From Candidatus Levybacteria bacterium RIFCSPLOWO2_12_FULL_37_14 (GTDB lineage Bacteria; Patescibacteriota; Microgenomatia; Levybacterales; UBA12049), in NCBI GenBank assembly GCA_001782645.1, contig MFPH01000023.1, forward strand, positions 1 to 6,408: 6,408 nucleotides of DNA, read 5' to 3'. Under the pieces are notes generated by a model. The model had not been told where the DNA came from. It was given only the letters and a program-made list of their open reading frames with translations, and made no database searches. Positions 1-5,547 of this stretch are shown one piece after another. The position numbers were made by a program, and so were the translations under genes. Position 1 is the first letter of the stretch. Each line of letters opens with the position of its first letter.

Positions 1-1
1 G

Positions 2-460
2 GGAATTCTTTTTAACCATGAGTCGCCGAGAAGAGGTTTGGAATTCGTAACCAGAAAAATAAGCAATGCCGTAGCAAGAATTAGTTTGGGTAAACAGAAG
101 TATCTTGAGCTTGGAGCATTGGATCCAAAGCGGGATTGGGGATTTGCAGGAGATTATGTTGAGGCGATGTGGCTCATGCTTCAGCAAGATAAGGCAGATG
201 ATTACGTGGTTGCAACAGGAGAAAACCACAGCGTAAGAGATTTTTTAGATTTGGCATTTAAGTCAGTGAGAATTAACGATTGGAATAAGTATGTAATATC
301 GAATAAATCTTCTCATATGCGGCCTGCAGAAGTTGATTATTTGATTGGAGATGCTGCAAAAGCAAGAAAAGTTTTGGGTTGGAAACAAAAAACCAGCTTT
401 AAAAAATTGGTGGAAATGATGGTTAAGGCTGATTTAGCATTGGAAAAAAGAGAAAAGTAA
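2..460 (+). CDS. gmd: GDP-mannose 4,6-dehydratase, C-terminal part (5' end outside the window)
   Basis: This is the last 152 codons of a GDP-mannose 4,6-dehydratase, the cytoplasmic NADP-dependent SDR enzyme that makes GDP-4-keto-6-deoxymannose, precursor of GDP-fucose, GDP-rhamnose and related sugars. The frame is open from base 2, so the in-frame TTG near base 38 is not the real start. The first visible residues contain the family signature NHESPRRG followed by EFVTRKI. Then come the segment KRDWGFAGDYVEAMWLMLQQ and the tail motif RPAEVDYLIGDAAKARKVLGW, all characteristic of Gmd. The family is usually about 320-375 residues long, so the N-terminal Rossmann motif and the YxxxK catalytic pair lie upstream of the window. 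The stop is TAA at 458-460. It heads a run of same-strand sugar genes, which suggests that a deoxyhexose is built for the cell surface. The identification is very secure; nothing looks degraded in the visible part. Confidence 0.96.
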   Translation, partial: GILFNHESPRRGLEFVTRKISNAVARISLGKQKYLELGALDPKRDWGFAGDYVEAMWLMLQQDKADDYVVATGENHSVRDFLDLAFKSVRINDWNKYVISNKSSHMRPAEVDYLIGDAAKARKVLGWKQKTSFKKLVEMMVKADLALEKREK

Positions 461-464
461 GGAT

Positions 465-557
465 ATGCAGATCATTTTGGTCGCCGGAGAAGGATTTATC
501 CAGTACCAGCCTCATCGTTTAATTCCGGAACGCAATTTATCATCAATCTATGAATAA
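465..557 (+). pseudogene. 30-codon remnant resembling the N-terminus of an SDR nucleotide-sugar epimerase
   Basis: Four bases after the gmd stop there is an ATG-initiated frame of 30 codons ending in TAA at 555-557. It begins MQIILVAGEGFI and continues with QYQPHRLIPERN. This resembles the opening of NAD-dependent epimerases and dehydratases (typically ILVTGGAGFIGSHLVRRLL): a beta strand, a glycine-rich dinucleotide-binding turn and then a helix. One residue of the glycine loop appears to be missing and the usual GS after GFI is replaced by QY. A GDP-fucose synthase or similar epimerase is the expected partner directly downstream of gmd. I therefore infer a decayed or deleted epimerase of which only the first 30 codons survive. 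The resemblance is short, so a chance match or a genuine small peptide cannot be excluded. No continuation of epimerase sequence is visible in any frame up to base 590. Confidence 0.35.
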
Positions 558-590
558 ATCAAAAAAAACAATAGGATATTTTAAAAGTGC

Positions 591-1718
591 ATGAAGATAG
601 TTGTTATTCCTGCGACATATAACGAAAAAGGCAATATTGAGCGATTAATTACGATTCTCGAAGAAGAAGTTTTTCCAAAGATCAAAAATCACGAGATGTA
701 TATTTTGGTTGCTGATGATAATTCCCCTGATGGTACGGCCATAGAGGTAAAAAAGCTAATGGGAAAATGGAAGAATATCGGTATTTCTAGTGGAATAAGA
801 AATGGATTGGGCGCAGCTTACATTAGGGGAATGACGTATGCGGTTGAAAAACTAGGCGCAGACGTAATATTTGAAATAGATGCGGATTTACAGCATGATC
901 CGCACAAGATTCCGCAATTCATAAAAAAAATAGAAGAAGGATATGATATGGTTGTGGGAAATCGGTATAGCGATGGCGGTTCGATTCCGGAGAATTGGCC
1001 TCTACTTCGCAAGATATTTTCAATTGTTGCTAATATTTTTGTCAGAATTGTTTTTACGAAATTTTCTATACATGATTGGACCGGCGGATATAGAGCTTTA
1101 AAAAAAGAAGTTTTTCTTAAGGAAAAACCAAAATTGGATAATTATAGTGGATACATATTTCAAATTTCTTTCCTGCATAGAGCGGTAAGGGATGGATTCA
1201 AGATAGGAGAAGTTCCGTTCCATTTTAGCGATAGGACAATGGGAAATTCCAAAATTGCCCCATTAGGCTACATAGCAGATGTGGTTGGATACGTAGTCAT
1301 TTCAAGAATTAAAGAGTTAATTTTTGGGAAGTTTGGAAAATTTCTGATTATTGGAGGAACAGGTTTTATCATAAATGCCATATTCTTAAGGATGTTGGTT
1401 GAGCGCGCCAATTGGCACCCCGCATCTGCAAATCTTATAGGCGGAGTAGTTGCTATTTTTTTTAATTACAACTTGAATAATCTTTGGACATTCAAAGACA
1501 GGCAAAGTAGCGGATTTGTCTCTTATTTTTTAAAGTTAATCGGATTTTATCTGAGTTCGGGAACAGGAGTACTTTTTATTCAGACAGGAACAATATTGGC
1601 GCTAACTCAATTTTTTGGAAAAGAAAATTACTTTATTTATTTCCTAATAGGAACTTTCTTTCTCTTGATTTGGAATTTTACAATGTACAGTAAGGTAATT
1701 TGGAAAAATAAATCCTAA
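591..1718 (+). CDS. Polyprenyl-phosphate glycosyltransferase (DPM1-type GT2) fused to GtrA membrane domain
   Basis: This 375-residue protein joins two domains. Residues 1-240 are a family 2 glycosyltransferase of the dolichol/polyprenyl-phosphate mannose synthase type. Visible motifs are PATYNEKGN (7-15), DDNSPDGT (42-49), the metal-binding DAD at 97-99 within DADLQHDP, GNRY (123-126), and WTGGYRA (163-169). EVPFHFSDRTMGNSK (207-221) corresponds to the usual EVPI.F.DR..G.SK block. Residues 247-375 are a GtrA-like domain with about four membrane spans, starting GKFGKFLIIGGTGF and containing the typical FNYNLNNLWTFKDR (291-304). By family knowledge it transfers a hexose from a nucleotide sugar to a polyprenyl phosphate on the cytoplasmic face. 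The GtrA part would hold it in the membrane and may help move the lipid-sugar across. The donor sugar cannot be read from the sequence. Only a weak AGGA (573-576) lies upstream, 14 bases from the ATG. The next gene starts 12 bases after the stop. Confidence 0.9.
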   Translation: MKIVVIPATYNEKGNIERLITILEEEVFPKIKNHEMYILVADDNSPDGTAIEVKKLMGKWKNIGISSGIRNGLGAAYIRGMTYAVEKLGADVIFEIDADLQHDPHKIPQFIKKIEEGYDMVVGNRYSDGGSIPENWPLLRKIFSIVANIFVRIVFTKFSIHDWTGGYRALKKEVFLKEKPKLDNYSGYIFQISFLHRAVRDGFKIGEVPFHFSDRTMGNSKIAPLGYIADVVGYVVISRIKELIFGKFGKFLIIGGTGFIINAIFLRMLVERANWHPASANLIGGVVAIFFNYNLNNLWTFKDRQSSGFVSYFLKLIGFYLSSGTGVLFIQTGTILALTQFFGKENYFIYFLIGTFFLLIWNFTMYSKVIWKNKS

Positions 1719-1730
1719 AAAACTTTTTAT

Positions 1731-3332
1731 ATGGTAAATCCTCTTTTTAAATTTTTATCCAGCACCTTTCGAAAGGTGCTGGATTTATCAAGAAATTACG
1801 ACAAGATTATTCTCATTTTAATTTTAATTATTGCCTCTTTCTACAGGTTTTACAAAATAATGGATTATATGACTTTCTTGGGAGATGAGGGAAGAGATGT
1901 TCTGATTGTCTATAAAATACTACATGGAAATCTGACTTTGCTTGGTCCCACAGCATCAGTCGGAGGATTCTTTTTAGGTCCAATATATTATTATTTTATG
2001 GCGCCGTTTCTTTGGCTTTTTAATTATAATCCCGTAGGTCCTGCGATTATGGTCGCACTTTTTGGAATTGCAACGGTTTGGCTTATTTATAAAGTCGGAA
2101 AAGAGTTCTTTGGACCTTCAGCAGGTGTTATAGCGGCGGGATTATATGCAATTTCCCCCTTGGTAGTTACTTATTCGAAATCCTCTTGGAATCCAAATCT
2201 CATGCCATTTTTCTCCTTGCTGACTATTTATCTTGTTTACAAAGCAGTTAAAAATAATAATATTAAACTTTTACTTTTGTCAGGGGTTCTTTATGGGATT
2301 ACAATGCAGCTTCACTATCTGGCTTTGTTTTTGGGAGTTATTATTGGAGTCTACATATTGCTATATCGGTTTGTATACTTCAGAAGTAATTTTTTCTCAA
2401 AAATTTTAAAACAATATCTGTTTATTTTTTTGGGCTTTATTGTCGGGTGGTCGCCATTTCTGGCTTTTGAGATTCGTCATGGTTTTATGAATATAATAAG
2501 TATATTTAATTTTGTTTTTAATCCTCAAGACACAGCCGGAGGCGGCCGTTTTTTTGAAACAGTTAAAGATGTTTTTTTTAGAATTTTTGGAAGATTAATA
2601 ACTAACTTTCCGGCGTCTGAAAAAATTTCCTCATGGGACAAAATAAATATTGATTATTGGCATTATGGGGCTTTTGTTTTAGGCTTAATAAGTGTCGGGT
2701 TTATGTTCTATAGATGTTTCAAGGAATATAAGCTACACTCTTTGAATTTTGCGAAATTTAGCCTAATACTTCTGTGGCTTATTTTTGGCGTTGGACTTTT
2801 CGGATTTTACAGAAAGTCGATATATGATTATTATTTTGGTTTTATGTTTCCTGTACCTTTTTTTATTGTCGGATTTTTTCTTACAAACTTGTGGAAACTT
2901 AAGCTAGGAAAAGCTCTGAGCATTTTAATTCTTTTAACACTCATATGGTTAAATAATTTAACTCCTCCTCAAAAAGCTTCTGCTAATAGGCAACTTAATC
3001 AAATTGAGACAATTTCTAAATTTGTAATTGAAAAAACAGACAACAAACCATTTAATTTCGCTTTAATTACGGGTGGCAATTCCGATCATGCGTATCGCTA
3101 TTTTTTCACTCTTTGGCAAAAGGAGCCAAAAACAATTGAGACATTTGAACATGATCCGAATAGAAAAACGGTTACGAATCAACTGCTTATTGTTTGTGAA
3201 AAGGCTCCGCCTTGCGAGCCCTTAGGTAATCCTATTTGGGAAATTGCGGGATTCGGTCGGGCAGAAATTGTAGGAGAATGGAATGTGTCAGTTGTTAAAG
3301 TCTTCAAGCTAGAGCAGTATAGGAGAGAATAG
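1731..3332 (+). CDS. Multi-pass membrane glycosyltransferase, ArnT/PMT-like (GT-C fold, GT39/GT83 type)
   Basis: This 533-residue protein is strongly hydrophobic, with roughly ten or more predicted membrane spans between residues 26 and 410 and a soluble C-terminal tail of about 110 residues. After the first span comes FLGDEGRD (49-56), whose acidic pair D52-E53 sits where GT-C enzymes of the PMT/ArnT group keep their catalytic or metal-binding acids in the first external loop. The segment GPTASVGGFFLGPIYYY follows, which I recognise from CPR members of this family. Such enzymes take a sugar from a polyprenyl-phosphate carrier and attach it to protein, lipid or glycan on the outer face of the membrane. 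The preceding DPM1-GtrA protein could make that donor. The acceptor is unknown. The start is uncertain: ATG 1731 has no clear ribosome binding site and a 28-bp palindrome occupies codons 9-18; an in-frame GTG lies at 1776. Both starts keep the first membrane span. Confidence 0.85.
   Translation: MVNPLFKFLSSTFRKVLDLSRNYDKIILILILIIASFYRFYKIMDYMTFLGDEGRDVLIVYKILHGNLTLLGPTASVGGFFLGPIYYYFMAPFLWLFNYNPVGPAIMVALFGIATVWLIYKVGKEFFGPSAGVIAAGLYAISPLVVTYSKSSWNPNLMPFFSLLTIYLVYKAVKNNNIKLLLLSGVLYGITMQLHYLALFLGVIIGVYILLYRFVYFRSNFFSKILKQYLFIFLGFIVGWSPFLAFEIRHGFMNIISIFNFVFNPQDTAGGGRFFETVKDVFFRIFGRLITNFPASEKISSWDKINIDYWHYGAFVLGLISVGFMFYRCFKEYKLHSLNFAKFSLILLWLIFGVGLFGFYRKSIYDYYFGFMFPVPFFIVGFFLTNLWKLKLGKALSILILLTLIWLNNLTPPQKASANRQLNQIETISKFVIEKTDNKPFNFALITGGNSDHAYRYFFTLWQKEPKTIETFEHDPNRKTVTNQLLIVCEKAPPCEPLGNPIWEIAGFGRAEIVGEWNVSVVKVFKLEQYRRE
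1757..1784. repeat. Perfect 28-bp palindrome at the 5' end of the membrane glycosyltransferase gene
   Basis: The 14-base arm ATCCAGCACCTTTC is followed directly by its exact reverse complement, centred between bases 1770 and 1771. As RNA it could form a stem of about 12 bp. It lies 38 bases after the stop of the upstream gene, where a terminator might be expected, but the downstream flank is only ATTTATCAAG and the other strand has no adjacent T-run, so it is a poor intrinsic terminator. It overlaps codons 9-18 of the downstream gene if ATG 1731 is used. A palindrome this long is very unlikely by chance. Confidence 0.9.
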
Positions 3333-3339
3333 TTTCCCC

Positions 3340-3367
3340 AAAAACCCCGTAAAAATACGGGGTTTTT
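3340..3367. terminator. Bidirectional intrinsic terminator between convergent genes
   Basis: A perfect 12-bp stem has left arm AAAAACCCCGTA (3340-3351) and right arm TACGGGGTTTTT (3356-3367), closed by an AAAA loop (3352-3355). On the plus strand the G+C core is followed by TTTTT and further T-rich sequence; on the minus strand by TTTTT as well. It begins eight bases after the stop of the membrane glycosyltransferase and lies beyond the 3' end of the minus-strand DUF5679 gene, so one hairpin can end both transcripts. Confidence 0.93.
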
Positions 3368-3421
3368 GCTTTGTTCTTGAGGGAATATTGCTAATCCATC
3401 AAGAAAAGTTGCCTTGCAAAT

Positions 3422-3565
3422 TTAGGATTTGCCAATTCTGTACATTCCTGTTCCACAGACCGGACATTTGCCTTTCATTGCCGGTTTGCCATTTTTCATT
3501 GTGACTGCCTGAGCGCTTGGATCTTCTCTCTTTGCTCTGCATTTTACGCAATACATTGATGCCAT
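3422..3565 (-). CDS. DUF5679 small zinc-ribbon protein, 47 residues
   Basis: This short gene reads from ATG at 3565-3563 to TAA at 3424-3422. The protein starts MASMYCVKCRAKRE, continues with VTMKNGKPAMKGKCPVCGT and ends MYRIGKS. Two CxxC pairs, C6/C9 and C34/C37, form a treble-clef or zinc-ribbon-like metal site with a basic linker between them. The overall pattern (YCVKCRAKRE, then VTMKNGKPA, then G.CPVCGTGMYRIGK) matches my memory of the DUF5679 family, which is found in CPR bacteria, Chloroflexi and archaea at about this length. The function is not established; nucleic-acid or ribosome contact would be a reasonable inference for a tiny basic zinc protein. It is the second gene of a minus-strand pair, 24 bases after the stop of the membrane protein at 3590-3853. 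It has its own very strong ribosome binding site, suggesting high translation. Confidence 0.92.
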   Translation of the reverse strand: MASMYCVKCRAKREDPSAQAVTMKNGKPAMKGKCPVCGTGMYRIGKS

Positions 3566-3572
3566 ATTTTTT

Positions 3573-3583
3573 TCACCCCCCTT
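3573..3583 (-). promoter_or_regulatory. Near-perfect Shine-Dalgarno sequence for the DUF5679 gene
   Basis: Read on the minus strand, the sequence is AAGGGGGGTGA, one base away from the full anti-16S complement AAGGAGGTGA plus one extra G. It ends about eight bases before the ATG at 3565. It fixes the start codon and contrasts with most other genes here, which have weak or no such site. Confidence 0.85.
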
Positions 3584-3589
3584 CATCTA

Positions 3590-3853
3590 TCAATATTTAA
3601 TCATGAATAGCGTTATTATGTGATTTTTAAGAAGGACAAAAAGAATTATTTGTGCTGCAACAATAAAGAATGATAATGCCCCTGCTTTGAAAACGTCTCT
3701 TAGGACATGGGCATTAACATAAGAATTTCCACTAACAGAAATAGCAAGAGTAGAATTATTAGAAGATATATTTTTGTTTTTCAAAATATAAACCTGATGA
3801 CGGTAATCTGCAATAATTTTTTCTTTACGGGTCTTTTTATGCCTATGCTGCAT
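3590..3853 (-). CDS. Hypothetical 87-residue single-span membrane protein
   Basis: I do not recognise a named family with certainty. The protein starts with a very basic stretch (MQHRHKKTRKEKIIADYRHQ, residues 1-20) that may form a helix. A Ser/Asn-rich, probably flexible middle follows (28-47). One hydrophobic segment lies at about 57-75 (AGALSFFIVAAQIILFVLL), with the short tail KNHIITLFMIKY. With the basic N-terminus held inside by the positive-inside rule, it would sit in the membrane with most of its length in the cytoplasm. Small proteins with a KTRKEKIIAD-like start and a C-terminal span ending in K-N-H-I-I are, as far as I recall, frequent in Microgenomates genomes without an assigned role. 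It is the first gene of a minus-strand pair with DUF5679 and shares a divergent promoter region with the DUF4446 gene. The start at 3853 has no Shine-Dalgarno site and is probably close to the transcript 5' end. Confidence 0.75.
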   Translation of the reverse strand: MQHRHKKTRKEKIIADYRHQVYILKNKNISSNNSTLAISVSGNSYVNAHVLRDVFKAGALSFFIVAAQIILFVLLKNHIITLFMIKY

Positions 3854-3862
3854 ATTAGCAAA

Positions 3863-3891
3863 AGACTACACTATTGACACGAGCCTGTCAA
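3863..3891 (-). promoter_or_regulatory. Promoter of the minus-strand membrane protein/DUF5679 pair
   Basis: On the minus strand a consensus -35 hexamer TTGACA (3891-3886) is followed by a 17-base spacer and a weaker -10 hexamer TAGTCT (3868-3863, three of six consensus bases including the key first two and last). Only nine bases separate the -10 box from the ATG at 3853, so the transcript would have almost no leader. The perfect -35 box and ideal spacing support it; the poor -10 box limits confidence. Confidence 0.55.
3874..3891. repeat. Inverted repeat formed by the two divergent -35 boxes
   Basis: TTGACACGAGCCTGTCAA is a six-base inverted repeat around a six-base centre. The left arm is the -35 box of the plus-strand promoter and the right arm, read on the other strand, is the -35 box of the minus-strand promoter. 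It could also be read as a dyad operator, for which there is no separate evidence. Confidence 0.8.
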
Positions 3892-3902
3892 GAGGCTAAG
3901 AT
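3874..3902 (+). promoter_or_regulatory. Promoter of the DUF4446-DUF3048 operon
   Basis: A consensus -35 hexamer TTGACA (3874-3879), a 17-base spacer and the -10 hexamer TAAGAT (3897-3902, four of six consensus bases) form a good housekeeping-sigma promoter. The expected start of transcription, about seven bases beyond the -10 box, falls only a few bases before the ATG at 3914, and no Shine-Dalgarno sequence is present. This implies a leaderless or nearly leaderless transcript. Confidence 0.75.
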
Positions 3903-3913
3903 AATTAATATCT

Positions 3914-4372
3914 ATGGCGTCAAATTTTGTCCCCTTAGGATTTTCGGCAATTTTCTTATGGCTTTGTATTCTAACCTACTTTCTCTGGAAAGCTTTAGCT
4001 CATTACAATAAGCTTGGTCAGGGATTAAAGGAGAAAAATTTCAAGTCTATTATGGAAACTCTCTTAAAAGATGTGGGTATTGCTAAAAAAGATATAGATA
4101 ATTTAAAATTGTATTGTGATAAGATACAAAAAGAAGGATTTTTACATATTCAGAAAATAGGTCTAGTTCGCTTTAATCCATTTAAAGATACAGGTGGCGA
4201 CCAAAGCTTTATCCTTTCTCTGGTTGATGGAAACGATACGGGAGTTATAATATCCGGTTTATATGCAAGGTCTGGTACGAGATGGTATGCGAAAAGAATT
4301 ATAAAGGGTAAATCTATAGAGCATGAGTTGTCTGAAGAAGAGAAGAAAGCTCTTAAAGAAGCAAGGTCGTAG
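3914..4372 (+). CDS. DUF4446 family membrane-anchored protein
   Basis: This 152-residue protein has one N-terminal membrane span (about 8-27, GFSAIFLWLCILTYFLWKAL). A helical, charged linker (about 30-75) follows, and then the compact core that defines DUF4446: QKIGLVRFNPFKDTGGDQSF at 80-99, then LSLVDGNDTGVIISGLYARSG and TRWYAKRI (122-129), ending GKSIEHELSEEEKKAL. The length and layout are normal for the family, which is widespread in Firmicutes and CPR bacteria. No biochemical function is established that I know of; the soluble part probably faces the cytoplasm. The ATG at 3914 is favoured because it lies just after the promoter and keeps the whole span. The following DUF3048 gene begins five bases after its stop, so the two are almost certainly one transcript. 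Confidence 0.92.
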   Translation: MASNFVPLGFSAIFLWLCILTYFLWKALAHYNKLGQGLKEKNFKSIMETLLKDVGIAKKDIDNLKLYCDKIQKEGFLHIQKIGLVRFNPFKDTGGDQSFILSLVDGNDTGVIISGLYARSGTRWYAKRIIKGKSIEHELSEEEKKALKEARS

Positions 4373-4377
4373 AAGAT

Positions 4378-5544
4378 ATGAGCAAAAACAAACTATTAAG
4401 CGTAATACTGGTTATAATTATCTATTCAATTTCGGCCGGCACATCATATATGCTTTTTTCGGGAAATTCAAAAGCTATTGACATTAAGACTTCAAATTCC
4501 ACAGTCGGAATAAGGAATAAACTAACTTTTGACGATACCCTTCCCAAAACAGAACCCTGCCCCATGAACGGAACACTTTACTCAAAACAACAAAAAGATT
4601 GGTGGGAGCAGCATAGGCCTATTGGGGTAATGGTGGAAAATCATAGTGAAGCCCGTCCTCAATCAGGACTTTCTTCCGCAGACGTAATTTATGAGGCAGT
4701 TGCTGAGGGAGGCATAACTAGATTCTTGTCCGTGTACTATTGTCAAGCAGCTGAAACAGTTGGACCAATTAGAAGTGCTAGAACATATTTTTTAGATTTT
4801 GTTTCAGAATACGGAGCGAGCCCTCTGTATGTTCATGTCGGGGGAGCCAATCAGGATGGTCCGGCAGACGCATTGAGGCAAATTGAAGACTATGGTTGGG
4901 CAGGAGTCAATGATCTGAACCAATTTTCTATTGGTTTTCCAACATTTTGGAGAGATTATGACAGATTGGGACATCCCGCAGCAACAGAGCACACAATGTA
5001 CTCAACAACGGAAAAACTATTGCAATTTGCCGCGACTTCCAGAAAATTAAAAGCTGAAGATGCGGATGGAATCTCATGGACAAAAGGTTTTGTTCCATAC
5101 AGTTTTAAGGAAGATGCTTCAACGTCTCAAAGACCAGCCGCTCAAACAATTCATTTAGAATTTTGGACAACTGATCCTGCTTATAGGGTAGATTGGATAT
5201 ATGAACCGATTGCAAATATCTATAAAAGAAGTAACGGAGGAGTTGCTCATGTAGATAGAAACAACAATAAACAGCTGACTGCTAAAAATGTTGTAGTTTT
5301 AAAAACGATAGAAACTAATGCTAACGATGGATATGAAAACAATGCCCATTTACTATACAGAACGAAAGGAACAGGACGCGCAAATATTTTTATGGACGGA
5401 AAACAAATAATTGGCACTTGGAGGAAAGATACAAGAACTGCCAGAACTCTTCTTTTTGATAGCGCAGGCGTACCCATAAAACTTGATCGAGGAACAATTT
5501 GGTTCGAAATTCTGCCTACAGATGGAATATTGACTGTTAAATGA
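4378..5544 (+). CDS. DUF3048 domain protein (YerB-like), membrane-anchored, extracytoplasmic
   Basis: This 388-residue protein begins with a signal anchor (about 6-27, LLSVILVIIIYSISAGTSYM) with no lipobox cysteine, unlike the lipoprotein YerB of Bacillus. The N-terminal DUF3048 domain follows. Its signature reads IGVMVENHSEARPQSGL (82-98), ADVIYEAVAEGGITRFL (101-117) and GPIRSARTYF (129-138), with YVHVGGANQDG and a GHPAATEHTMY segment further on. From about residue 235 to the end lies the C-terminal DUF3048 domain (HLEFWTTDPAYRVDWIYEP to GTIWFEILP). The bulk of the protein should lie outside the membrane. The family function is unknown; conserved polar motifs in the first domain suggest ligand binding or an enzyme acting on the envelope, but this is inference. 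It follows DUF4446 in an operon, with a modest AAGG at 4363-4366. The full-length family layout appears intact. Confidence 0.94.
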   Translation: MSKNKLLSVILVIIIYSISAGTSYMLFSGNSKAIDIKTSNSTVGIRNKLTFDDTLPKTEPCPMNGTLYSKQQKDWWEQHRPIGVMVENHSEARPQSGLSSADVIYEAVAEGGITRFLSVYYCQAAETVGPIRSARTYFLDFVSEYGASPLYVHVGGANQDGPADALRQIEDYGWAGVNDLNQFSIGFPTFWRDYDRLGHPAATEHTMYSTTEKLLQFAATSRKLKAEDADGISWTKGFVPYSFKEDASTSQRPAAQTIHLEFWTTDPAYRVDWIYEPIANIYKRSNGGVAHVDRNNNKQLTAKNVVVLKTIETNANDGYENNAHLLYRTKGTGRANIFMDGKQIIGTWRKDTRTARTLLFDSAGVPIKLDRGTIWFEILPTDGILTVK

Positions 5545-5547
5545 TGT

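Noticed and set aside
38..460. TTG near base 38 as the start of a separate 140-residue protein
   Set aside because: The frame stays open upstream to base 2 and encodes the conserved NHESPRRG motif of Gmd, so the gene is simply cut by the window edge.
818..1012. Minus-strand open frame of 64 codons inside the DPM1-GtrA gene
   Set aside because: It lies wholly opposite the conserved glycosyltransferase motifs, has no upstream signals and its protein has no recognisable features; it is a shadow of the plus-strand gene.
3374..3405. Seven-base inverted repeat TTCTTGA/TCAAGAA between the terminator and the DUF5679 stop
   Set aside because: The stem is short with an 18-base loop, has no T-tract and such repeats are expected by chance in A+T-rich spacers; the 3340-3367 hairpin already explains termination.
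4804..4992. Minus-strand open frame of 62 codons inside the DUF3048 gene
   Set aside because: It is opposite well-conserved DUF3048 sequence, with a low-complexity Cys-rich start and no domain; coding on the plus strand explains it.
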